Assembly: GCA_023159155.1 (NCBI GenBank)
Contig: JAJNNX010000007.1
Location: 1,364,001 to 1,428,000 of the forward strand
Direction of reading: 5' to 3'
Origin: Ustulina deusta
Taxonomy: Eukaryota > Ascomycota > Sordariomycetes > Xylariales > Xylariaceae
Length of the DNA stretch: 64,000 nucleotides
Shown here one piece after another: positions 24,670 through 36,500 of this stretch (the stretch's first letter is position 1; each line of letters opens with the position of its first letter). The notes under the pieces were generated by a model. The model ran no database searches. It saw only the letters and a program-made list of their open reading frames with translations, and had not been told where the DNA came from. A program made the position numbers and the translations under genes.

Positions 24670-27040
24670 TGTGGCTCTTCATTTCCTACGACTTGCATGC
24701 ATGACGATGATTTACGTCATTCATCTTTTTGCCAATACTTGTCATTACTCGATATAACTTTAATCCGGCATATGTCTTGTCTTTTTATGAAATACACTTA
24801 TTACTATATCAGCGCCGGAGTTGGACGGTCGGAGTACATTGGATTTTGGGGGCACAAAGGTTCAAGGCGGGGACATTATTCCACGGGATACCAGGCTAGG
24901 TTTTGGGTCAGGTGACCCAGTTCAAGGGAACTGAAAGCCTTGCAAGGCTATCTCTGTTTTGAGGGTTTTATGGTGGCGGCTCCTCTACCGCGCAGTGGTC
25001 ACACAGTCCACATCAGTCACCGTTTTATATCTGTTGGGTCGTTACACCATTTACATGGCTACACGGCTGACTTTTACGTTAAAGCAACGAGGTGTCGGCG
25101 CCTACCTGCTCATCCCGCTTCAAGACGAAGTCTATCTAGCCGTCTCATGACTTGGGTAGATGTCTGGTTGGGCTCATCATTATCATCGTCGATATTACAC
25201 TAGTGCAATAGAACCAACGATTGGATATTGAACTTTATGTGTTATAGGTAGTCCTATTGTGTCTCGTGATACATCTATGTATTCGGTTATTCCAATACGA
25301 TTTATGTATACTACGTATCTCTGTTTTCAAGGTTTAGGACTCGAGTCCTCGACGGGATTACCTCCTAGTATTACTCAGTAGATGAAGGCCCGAAAATTTA
25401 GGCTGTGTTGTCATCTTAGAACCTAGAAATGAATGAATTTTAATTAGACAGGCCGACCGCAACCGCTTTGCAGAATTCAGCACAACGCATTATACAACTT
25501 GCGACATGAAGATAGCACCCCGCACATCCGCAACGTATCCGCCTCCTTGTTTAATAGGTAAACTACTATAGCATGCGTTAAAGAGCAGAGAACTCGATAA
25601 CAAGGTGTAGATTCACCATATGAAATATTGGCATCAGCTCCTATGTCACGCCATTACATCCGAATCATATTTCTATCATAGCCCCGATTTGGATTGGGAT
25701 ATTAAGAGTCTAGACTCACTCAAGACTAATACCCAACCTCGGGAGGTGTATAGGACATCAAGATGCTGAGCTGCACATCTTTTCCCTTTTGTCCCCTCAT
25801 ATTCCCCTTCCTCTTTTATAGCGACTCACATTAAACATTGCAAGGTACATTTTAAATATATCAATATCGTAGTGTCTAGAGGAATGCTCCTGCTACGCAA
25901 AGATCAGCTCATGCGACTATACCCCATACCCCACGAAACACCCATACAAATCATGAATTCATCTGTCACATCCCCGTCTCAATATCCGATTTTCCAGCTC
26001 GGACGTAACCACAAAGGAAGGAATACACACACACGTAGGTCAGGAGAACCACAGAAGAAATGAATGAAGATAAAATAAAAATACAGTTTGTCGAGGACGA
26101 GACATATGTTGTCACCCATCTTTGTATACACTACGCAATTCCATCTGCCCTCACCCACATATCTACCTACCTACCAACTCAAAACCGTGATCCTCCCTAG
26201 CTGGGACCAGGAAAAAAAACAAGAAGCAGACCAACCAACCTACGACCGCTTAAGCAAACAAACGAACAAGCCAAAGGTAACCCAACCAACTCTTTATCGA
26301 CGACATAAGACCATGTAGATCGCCTTCTTCGCCGCATCACCTACCCCACGCCACACACAAAACCCCAACTCGACAGAAATGCCTAAGGCTACTAGTTGAT
26401 TGTACTCCTCAACATATATATGCGAGGTTGCACTCCCCGTGGAATGTGGTATTTATCTGCTTTTATGACTTATGCCGCGCAAGAGGCATTACAAGCTATT
26501 CCTAACCCTTTCGCAAGCTAGCAAGCATAGATATATATATACATATAAGGAGGTAGGTAGGAATATAAATAAACAAGTCAGCCACCCAGCAACAACCGCC
26601 TCGCACTGCCACCCATGGGCGTTGTTATCATCCAGATCCTATCCTACCCTAGGCATTCGCATTCGTCCGTCCGTTCGTCCATTGATATACCCATTTGTTT
26701 AATTAAAAAGAGAATAAAAAAAAAAAATTTTACCCATGATCGCAATCGAGTCTCTAATGCCATACGCTGTAACCTAATGTGTATCTAGTATACTTCAGTT
26801 TACTAACAACAATAATAATTACACCAATCCCATGCATGACCCATCTATCCACATGAGCATCCCCCCCCCCCAACGAGTTTTTTTCGTCCCTCTTCAGAGA
26901 GGTAAGCAATAGTGATGATACAAGCTAATCCCGCGTCCACATCGCAATTATTCACCTACCTAGATGCCTAGGCTAGGTACTATTTTCGTTTCGTATTATG
27001 CATATCCCCCACCGTTCCCGAAACGTATGAAACGTTCGAT
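24670..27040. other. Intergenic, convergent 3' regions
   Basis: Sugar transporter (+) and Cdc1-like gene (-) converge across this stretch. It holds a C homopolymer at about 26866-26878, an A run at about 26718-26727, and scattered TACCTACCTA words (for example near 26163-26173). No gene is seen. Confidence 0.55.
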
Positions 27041-29388
27041 TCAGCCGCGCCAAGTAAGCCATGCATAAAACAGAAGCACCATCCAAACGGTCCTCCAACA
27101 CGAGGTCCACATCTCGGCAGCGACGATCCTGAACGCAGTCCTCTGCTTCGCAGAAGACGCCGGTCTCCACGCCACCCTCTCATCGAAGTACGAGTCCCTG
27201 CGGATCTGGATCCTGGGCCCTTTATTCTGGGCCCAGCCCCATTTCCCGCCCGGTCCGCCCGCCTTCTTGTTGTTGCTGCTGTTGTTCTTCTTCATCGGTG
27301 TTCCGTAAGAAGAAACCGTAGCAGCAGTACTGCCTCCGTTCCTCGTCTGCCCTTGCCACTGCGAAGAGAGCGAAGGAGCCCTCGTTCTCGTTGACGGGAA
27401 GCGGGCTAACGGGAGATTCGACGCCGTGGCAGAGGACATCGTCGAGTCGCGGTTGAAAGTGTTATAGTCGTCGTCCGCGTCGGTTTTCGCCTTGAAGACG
27501 GGCAGCACGGCTGATGGAGCGTGATGTATTGGCTCGAGGGCGAAAGGTTGTAGCTTGAGAATCGGCACGAGGAATGCTCTCGCGACGAGCGCCAGGAGGC
27601 TCAGAACCCCTAGGATAGCGTAGCTGATAAACATGGAGAGTTGGTTGGGGAGGAGACAGAGGTGAGTCTGCAGTGTCCGGCCCGTGGAGCTAGCAACCGG
27701 CTTCCCTTGGTCGTCGACGGGGTTGTACAGCGAGACCATTTCGAAACCAGGCGTCGGCACGCCCATTGCCATGCTGAAGCTCTTGACGGTGATCTCGCGG
27801 ACGTTTTCTTTCTCTGGCGAGTGGACGACCTCGCAGTAATCGTGGTCGTCGCCTGAAAAGACATGTATGACGTTGCCGACGCTCTTGATCAACTTGATAG
27901 AGTCCTCGTCGCTCAGGACATTTTGGTATTGGTACCCACCCGAGACGCTGATGGCATTTCGGTGATCTGGAATCACGGGGCCGGTTTGTCCTTTGGGCGG
28001 CGTAGTCGGTGGCCAATGTTCGCGCATCGGACCACACGGCGTCCCACGGTCGCGATATAATGGGACATGAGTTAAGAGAATGGTAGGGAAGTCGGAGGCA
28101 TCCTCGCCGGAGTCCAGAGTTGGTAGGTTGCTGTAGTCGGCGTCCTCAAGATCCTCGACCTTGTGTTCCAGGGTGACTTCTTCGACGTCGCCTCTCCAGA
28201 ATCGCAATTCTTTCTGCACGGCGCGACGTTTCGTTGCCTTGACTTCGTCCAAGAAGTTGTTTACCGGCTCGTATATCCCGCGCAGGTCGACTTGATCCTT
28301 CATGTTGGACGTGTCGGCACTCAAGGAAACGGTATCTACGGAAACAATTGTGTGGTTTCCGATGACATCGACCCTGTTTGTCTCCCCAAAATAAGCATTA
28401 AATCGATGTCGCACTGGCAGCTTGACTTCAGCCCCGAAGCCTAGATCATGGTTGCCGGGTAAGCTCGAAATGAGTTTGCGACCTCGCTGAAGCGGTCCGG
28501 GAGTGGTTCCTCCCCATATCCAATTGTCAAAGAATATCCGGCCGAACCTCGCGTACTCCTTCAGCCAGTATTTTTCACCATACTTTTTATTCCACTGCTT
28601 CACGTGCTTCCTCTCATCGGCGGGCCGATGGTCCTTGGCCCATTCGGGGTCGTCGAAGTCTCCATGCGCCGTCTTCCACTCCCTCCCGCCGTCGAACAGA
28701 TCACCCAAGAACATGACGGTGTCTGGATGGAGGATCTTCTGTAGCTGGGTGTAGGATCTCCTCATGTAGTTATCGGTAATGCGCATGGTAAGGGGGTTGA
28801 GTGGCCACGGACGACCCGGGTACGAATGAGGATCGATGATTTGGGGATCGGCGACGAAAACAAGTCGATGGGGTGTTGCGCCGGGAGGCTAGCCATCGGT
28901 ACGCCATTAGCCCAGGTCCAACATCAGCTCGTCATCACTACCGTCATCACCACGAAACTCTCTCTCTCTGTGTGTGTGTGTGTGTGGCCCCCTCCTCCTC
29001 TCCCCAAAGCAAGATAGACTCCATGATCATGAGGCCGTAAAGAAGGGGATTGACTTACCCAATCTTCCCAATGATCCCAGTCACAATTATTAACCTTGCT
29101 GGCAAAAGTCCACCTCTCACCCCAGAGCAAAACGACGATCCAGAGCGCAACCAGCAGGTGCGGGAAGCTCAGGAGGCGGCGGCGCACCATGTTGCGCCTC
29201 AGCTGCTGTCCCCCCTTGACGGCGAGGTTCCAGGCCGAATGCCTCCCGCGGCCGTTCCCGTACGTCCATGCCCGTCGTATCATGCTCCTCGAGCTGGCCG
29301 TGATCTCGTCCCAGATAGAGGCGCCGGGGTCGTGGGAGGCAGACGGGTAGACGGGAGACCCGTAGGTCCTATAAGATGGCCGTGCCAT
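27041..29388 (-). CDS. CDC1: Cdc1/Ted1-type metallophosphoesterase (GPI-anchor remodelling)
   Basis: Membrane metallophosphoesterase of the Cdc1/Ted1/PGAP5 family, which in yeast and mammals removes ethanolamine phosphate from GPI-anchor mannoses in the ER or Golgi. Two exons, 29388-29059 and 28888-27041 (330 + 1848 nt), close to 725 residues at phase 0. A signal-anchor lies at about residues 75-95 (HLLVALWIVVLLWG). Catalytic motifs: VFVADPQIIDPHSYPGRPWP (metal-binding Asp), GDLFDGGREW, LPGNHDLGFG, LTHVPLYRDRG and SGDDHDYCE, replacing the usual GHxH. A luminal loop is followed by a membrane segment (about LSMFISYAILGVLSLLALV), a long low-complexity Ser/Asn/Gly cytosolic stretch and a C-terminal hydrophobic segment. 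Whether it is the Cdc1 or Ted1 orthologue is unresolved, so the symbol is tentative. Confidence 0.9.
28958..28986. repeat. (CT)n(TG)n microsatellite in the intron of the Cdc1-like gene
   Basis: A dinucleotide CT run passes directly into a TG run inside the 170-nt intron 28889-29058, which is longer than most introns in this window. Confidence 0.85.
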
Positions 29389-30512
29389 GACGTCCCGACC
29401 GGGCAGCCATTAATGTGACGACGTGCCTAAGTAGTCTGTATAGTCTGTACAGTTAGTATAGTCTAGTATATCGATCGATGTATCCTTTCGAAAGAACAGG
29501 TAATCAATTGGCCGAGACGCGTGTGGTTGTCGGGAGAATGTGCCGGGTGTTGTGATTGAAAAGGTTATATGATGGGTTCATGCGCCTCAGCTTATATACC
29601 TACCTAACATATGGGTATTAATGTGGATGACGATGCGCTGGCTGGGCTGAGCCGCGTCGGGACAGGCGGCAGCTGGAACTGTTGTCAATCTAGGTACCTA
29701 CCTAAAGGGAATACAGTGCATATACTGTCACAATGGCATCGAATACCTACTAGGGTCTGTTGTACCTTACTGTACCTACCTAGTAGTCATCAGTTTCCAT
29801 TAGGTACCTCAAACACAGTACCAGCTCCCCTGGTTAAACTTTATTTACATGTATACCCCTATGTTGCCTGGGTTTCTTCTCATGACAAGTCAATATTTAC
29901 GGCTATCTAGTAACACCCAGAGTCTAAGTTATATATCAATTTCCAGTTTCACTCACACATACCGGTTTCTACGCGCGAATAGAAGAATGTCTCTCTTCTC
30001 TAGGTAATACATAGGTACTGTTGTTACACAGGCTCCATTCGTTGCCCTACCGAATCAACAAATAGGGGCACTACCTATCATCCCTATTGTCTCGATTTGC
30101 GCACAGACACAGCACATAGCGAGTTGACGATAGTAGTGTAAATACCGGCAGCTAGCAGATGTTACCCAGTTCGCGGGGATTGTTAACCGAGAATAAATCC
30201 TCCGCGACTAGAGACGTTCCCTCTCTTAGGTGGACAGCTAATAAATATACCTGTCGATCGAAGAGGGAAAAACACACACACAATCTGCCAAAGCAGGTTA
30301 AGTCATCCCAACCCGCCTTGCGATGCAACCGTAGATACCAGCAAGAGAGAAAAAAAAGGAGCGTCTTGTAAATACCATACCCCAAGGATCGACAACCCCT
30401 CATCTCCCCCCGACGCATATATATCCTATTATCTCCTCTAATTAAGCGTGTAAGACCGGATTTCATCGCGGTCGCTGAATCCAGAAAAGGAGGGCAGAAG
30501 GTAGGGAGTCGA
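29389..30512. other. Intergenic between beta-glucosidase and Cdc1-like gene
   Basis: 5' flank of the Cdc1-like gene and 3' flank of the GH3 gene. AGGTACCTACC words occur at about 29692-29704 and 29772-29810. No gene is supported. Confidence 0.55.
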
Positions 30513-33508
30513 CTAGAATACCCAGGTAAACGACTCCTCGATCTCGAACGTGATGGAATGTCTAAAAAAAAAAGCGGATTAGCATTCAATCCCCAGGCCC
30601 GTTAAAAAAAAAGAAAAGAAGCCTGACCTAATATCCGTAGCAGACGCGCCAATGAGCACCCTAAAGACGCCCTCTTCAGCAATCCACGCCGACTTAGCGG
30701 GGTCGTAGTAGCCGACAGCGTACTTGTCGAGCGGGACGGTGATATGCTTGGTCTCGTCAGGGTCGAGGGAGACTTTTTCGAAGGCTGCGAGTTCCTTCTC
30801 GGGACGGGGGAGCGTCGACTTCTCGTCTTGGATGTATATCTGCACTGTTTCGGCGCCTGTCACACGGCCCGTGTTGGTGACCGCCATGACGAGATGAATG
30901 GGGGCCGACGACGTTAGGACTTTGTTGCTGAGCGATGGCCGGCCGTACTCGAATGTGGTGTAGGACAGGCCGTGACCGAAGGGGAAGAGGGGATCGACTT
31001 TCACGCGATCGTAGTGTCGGTAGCCGATGTATAGCCCTTCTCCGTACAGCACTCGGAGGTTCTCGCCGGGCCAATTATGATACGCTGGGGTGTCTTGCAG
31101 CTTACGAGGGAAAGTTGACTGTTGGGATTAGTGAGGGCTGTTTTGGGAGATATAAAGGTTGAGAGAGAGAGAGACTTACCGGAAGCTTGCCGCTTGGGTT
31201 GCGTAGACCAAACAGGACATCCGCTAGAGCGTTACCGGCTTCTTGGCCTTGGTACCACGCCTGGATAATAGCAGGAACGTCGTCTGCCCAAGGCATAGTC
31301 ACAGGAGAGCCAGATTGGTTAACGACAACCGTCCGGGGGTTGGCTTTAAGGACGGCCTCGACAAGCCTATCTTGGCTGCCGTCTGAGGGTAGATCCATGG
31401 TCTGTCGATCGTAGCCTTCCGACTCCCACTCGGCATCAAGGCCGACGATAACGACAGCGACATCGGCCTGCCTGGCGGCGTGCACGGCTTCTTGGAGATA
31501 GTCGACTTGGTCTTCTTCCTTGAACCCGATGCGGCACCCACCATATTTGTGCGTCATGTTGAGCTCCTTTTGTTTGGAGATTGGACGAAGTTCATTCGTC
31601 ATCTCCACGCGCAACTCGACGGTCTTCCCGGCAGTCATATTGACATCGACCATATAATCGACGGAGCCATCGAACATCGCCTCGCCTTCCTCCGTCCAGT
31701 TCCAGAGGTCGAGGGCGAGGTCCCCGTCGAGATATAACTTGCCCGGGCCGACGCTCATGAAACTGATAGTGTGCTTCCCCGAAGAAGTTGGGGTGAGGTA
31801 TGTCGTTGCGATGGCTGACCACTCTGGCCCGAGTTGATCCAGCGGTGCCGAGTCCCAGAGGAAGAGATCTGTGTTAGTTCTGCGTTGCGTGACAATAATG
31901 TCGCCACGGAACTTGTCTCCGCTGAACCATTCCAATGTCGCGCCCGGTTTGCCAGACTTATCGGTGCAGAATGGTGACGCCACCGGGAGCCATTTGTAAA
32001 TGTGACATCCTTTGGCATATATCACCTCCCCATGCGCAGCTTGCTTGATGCTATCTAGAGGAAGCGTGTTATAATATGGGTTAAGGCTGGCACTGCCACC
32101 ACCACCTGCAATCGCTCTGTTTGCATTTGGTCCAATAACAGCAATCTTGGCCGTCTTCGGGTTAATGGGCAAAATTGCGCCTTCGTTCTTGAGCAGAGTC
32201 AGGCCCTCGACACCGGCTGAGCGGATAAGCGAACGTGTGTCATCTCTATCATCTTCCCTTTCCGGTTCTTCGGCCGACATGTCGTCTCCCTTCGTCCGCT
32301 CGACGAGCGTCAGCACGTTCTCTGCAGCCGTATTAATGTCCTCCAGGGTGAGCTCTCCGCTCTCAATGGCCTTCAAGACTTTATCGAAGCGCCATTTCGA
32401 CGAATAGGGAAACTCGATGTCGCATCCCGCCTTGATGGATTCTACCGTTGAGTTGACGCCTCCCCAATCCGACATTACCGTTCTGAGAAAGACAGTTAAT
32501 TCTAATCTCGAATGTATGAGATTGTTGCTTACCCGTCATATCCCCACTCCTCTCGCAGAATATTCTTCAGTGTGTGAATATTCATGTCGGCGTGAACACC
32601 ATTGATGAGATTGTAGGACGACATGACAGCCCATGGGTTTGCCTCTCGTATGGCGATCTCGAAAGGACGGAGATACAGCTCTCTCAGGGGCCGCTCCATC
32701 ACCAACGAGTCAATCGTTAGGCGATGTGTCTCCTGTTCATTTGTCACGAAATCTACACGTGTGTTAGTCTAGATTCCGTATTTTCCCGAGAGCGGTGAGC
32801 AGACGTTTGATAGTAGCGGCAACCCCTTTAGACTGAATCCCCTTAATGTACTGAGAGGCCAGCTTCCCAGTGAGTAAAGGGTCTTCTGAAAATGACTCGA
32901 AATTCCTGCCACCTAATGGATGTCGGTGCATGCAAACAGTCGGGGCAAGGAGAATCTGGGCTGATCTTGCTTGAACTTCGCCGGCCAGATGTTGACCGAC
33001 CTGGTAAAGCAGGTCTTTATTCCAGGTTGCCGCTAAGGATATACCACATGGGAATAGGGCGGCCTGTGTTCAATGCTGTTAGCAATTCTTATCTGACGAT
33101 AGAGAGGTAGTCATAAGAACCTTTGTGCCTCCCACAAAAATGCCACCGCGAGCACCGTTCGGTCCATCACTAGCCTTAATTGCTGTTATGCCTTTATCAG
33201 GGATAGCCTTCGTCCTCCAGAAGTCCGCAGCAGTAAGAAGGGAGACCTGCAATATGTTTAGCTTGTGATACTACCTTGCTCATATCACATACCTTCTCTT
33301 CGACGGTCAGAGAGGCTAGCTTCTTCCTCGCCACTGAGCGGCTATCATGAAAGGGTTGGTTTTTAGGGGAAGGGCTGTCAGGAGGTGAGTATTCGGTATC
33401 TGGTGTAGCATTGGATCCACTACCACTATCAGATGGTGAGGTGAGAGAATCTGCTCCTCCGTACTGTTGGTCCTCAAGGGGCTCCATCGTTATGGAGGAA
33501 GTCTTCAT
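30513..33508 (-). CDS. GH3 beta-glucosidase with PA14 insert, apparently intracellular
   Basis: Hydrolyses terminal beta-glucosides (cellobiose or aryl-glucoside type). Seven exons: 33508-33293, 33246-33121, 33063-32805, 32752-32533, 32482-31180, 31118-30628 and 30561-30513 (216, 126, 259, 220, 1303, 491 and 49 nt), closing to 887 residues with every phase consistent. Residues 1-55 are a Ser/Pro-rich hydrophilic tail with no signal peptide. The GH3 (alpha/beta)8 domain follows (SLLTAADFWRTKAIPDKGI, then GGRNFESFSEDP and IKHFVTNEQE). The nucleophile is predicted as Asp279 in VMSDWGG; the acid/base is the Glu of WESEGYDR (about 627-629). A PA14 domain lies within the second domain (about 430-585), and a fibronectin-III-like domain ends the protein (DPLFPFGHGLSYTTF onward). 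It matches the PA14-bearing intracellular fungal beta-glucosidase group (bglH-L type). Substrate preference is not determined. Confidence 0.93.
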
Positions 33509-36500
33509 AGAGTTTCACTAAGTAAACAAGACTATATTTTGTATCTTGCTATGACGAAACTATACCTTGTTGGAACTGTGTAGTTATGTAGGGGATCAAA
33601 TGAGGGAGGGCAGATTGGCTCGCGTCACTTATAGGAAAACTGAAACAGAAACAGGTAGATATGCGAATTGTGTAAAGGCTTGAATGGGGATTATAACATC
33701 GAGATGGTATTCAACGAGTATAGGGAAAGAGAAACATATGACTACTATATAACCAAACAACCCGGTGAATTTGCGGGTATCTGCCAAGAAATGGTAGTGA
33801 CTCGCTATAGTATAGGTAACCCGAGGTGTGACAAGAATGCAGACCTGAACAATTTCCAGAAGTATGTTACAGAATACTTTTATGGTCGAGATGGCGTGCT
33901 GAGATATTTGGGTGGTACTGCGCCAGGCAAGGTTGATGTTGCATATATGATATTCTTATCTTGTTAAGACACTTCGCTACTCATGCGAGGCTGACTTAGA
34001 GGAGCTAGCCCCCATGACGATCTGCGCTTGTCGACTCGTGAGAGCAGAGATGGCCGAAAAGACACCGTGGTGTGGAGGAGAGTGGACAAGATATTGCGCA
34101 ACTCCGAGTTAAGCTCACAGGACAAGCGAGTGCGATGAAGCCGATAAGAGATATATATTACCACCCATGCCAATTAATAGCCACGGCTATGACGGACCGG
34201 GTGGAGGTTGACTCTGGTCCTGGTACATCAGCCCGCGTTCATGTACATCCATAACGTGGGGGTTTTGCTTCGGCAAACGTAGAGTATCCATTAAGTTGAG
34301 AACACAAGGAGCGCATTATAGAAGTTGTCTGACTTGAAGGTGCTTCTATGCTGTGAACAACTAGGAGAAGCAAGTCTGTTCTACTGTTACTCTAGGGAAC
34401 TGAGACCTGGGGATACTACGTGTTAGCCTAGGCAAGAAGAGATTAAAGACGTGGTTTTGGAGCTGAGCGATAGATGAGAAACGGACCTCACATATTGAAC
34501 GAACAGGCTATGCCCACAAAGGTCGTGTAGTACAACGGCTTCCTCATTGAGGTTAGACACCCCAGTGATGACGACGTTTTCTTCACGACAACCTCCTCTA
34601 CCCTCAACAGAACACCTATAGTAGTGAACAGTTATGGTACGCAGGGTAAATGCTACCCGAGTTCCTGGCAAGTTCCGGATGGAATAGAGAAAGGACATGT
34701 GTAGTGCTACTGGAACGTAGCAATACCTGTCCTGGTTTCAACCATCGACTACTTCGGATCCCTGTATAACGTGCTGGAGATAGGCAAATCTTCCGAATGG
34801 GCCGATAGCTGCGGGTTTCCTATCATGTAACTCGCATACCCAGTGTACACTTACACGTGTACGCTCTTTGGACGTTTCGTTGCGTATCTGGAGATCCCAG
34901 GCGTGTTACCCGGGGCACTCATAAGCAGCTCGTGGGCCAAATCAAATAGCAACACTAGATAGTTCGATCAATATCCATATGGCATGGACGCCGAACCACC
35001 ACGAATCAATTTGGGTAATATGTCATGTGAGAAGCTTTGACGAGCCGCGTCCGGCCCGGTGCGGATTGGGGGAAGCCTTGGTGTAGTGGGAGCGTGAAAC
35101 CGAATGGACGGACCATGTTTGGTTTTGCAGACGGATATCCATAGCTCGAGCTTAGCAGAGCACACCGAGTGAGCTGAATCACCTGCGCTAGCAAAACTAT
35201 GGGCCGCCTTTCGAGGTTCGGGAATGCGGCCCGAGAAGTCTCTGATTGGATAATAATAGGCAATAAGTTCTCATTTAGGAAGCAACCAAGTAAGCACCTA
35301 CCTAACTTAGAGATACAGTGTGAATCCCGTTCGCACAGTATTTTTCACACTATAACGATGACATGACATCTCAATCCATGTGAGCCCTTTCTCTTTCTCT
35401 ACGATCTACTTCACAATCTCGTATTAGTACGTAATTCGGCACGCGTGTCTATGTACGCCATATGACCCTTATTTCAACAGGTTGCAATTTGCGTACCGGC
35501 ACACCGTCAACTCACCACCATCTTAATCCTGTCTCATCTCAGCCAATAGCAGCCATTAACTTAATCTGACGAACAACCTATTTCTTGCCAGGCAAAACTT
35601 AGCGGGTAACTAACAATTACCTATAGGTACTACATAAGTACGCATTTCTGGCCCGCCAGTTTCCCAAAACTACTACCTTGGACGATGAAGCCCCGTTACA
35701 TCTCATCTATCGAGACCCTGGAAGCGATTATCGTTGCAGTGCATAAGTCGGGTTCTATACTACATGCACGTCTACTGCAGAGTTTCTTCGATTGAGGTAC
35801 GGACAGCAGCATACTTGACTAACTATGTATGCGGCGAAAAGTCTTTCCATGAACCGGATTTCTGGTATAGAACGAAACCATCGATGAAATGGTGCACTCG
35901 ACATGGTTTTGGAAAGCTACCCATCTACAGCCATCGGGTCGTGGTTGACTAGTGCATGTCCGTTGAGATCGGCGATGGAACTCGTTAGAGCCGCAACTCA
36001 TCAAGTATCACATTAACAACTTGACGAGTACCAAGAGCAGGTTCGAACATATATGGAAGAGTGTTTTGCCCCTCGTCATAGAGACTTTACAAATCCACGT
36101 TCTTGTGCAAATGGTTGGTGATCTAACGCTACCAGATAGCAGTGCCGGATTTTGAGTTAGCGCCATCCCGATACCTCAACGACCATGCATCCCATTGTAC
36201 TCGAAAGGATCAGCATACGCGGTCCTACAATGCCACGAAGTGGAATTTATCCTCCAGTGCAGACCCTTGGTTCATGCCCTAACCGCGAAAACGTGCTGCT
36301 AGCATCTGGGCGGCGTAAGTACCTACATACATGTCCCCTGGGTATGCACTGATGCTTAGAGGAGGACCAATTCTGGGACGCATTCAGGGGTCCGTCAACA
36401 TGGATCTTGATGATTGCCACCACGCGACATACCTAGAAAATGTTGCGCAAATATTGATTTTACTGGAAGCTACCTAGTAAAGTGGCAAGAAACGTAAGCT

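Noticed and set aside
33668..33967. 99-codon plus frame upstream of the beta-glucosidase
   Set aside because: It begins with TTG, has no motif and no splice support.
36030..36045. Another B-box-like string (GGTTCGAAC)
   Set aside because: It lacks the terminal CC and any pairing arms; not a tRNA.
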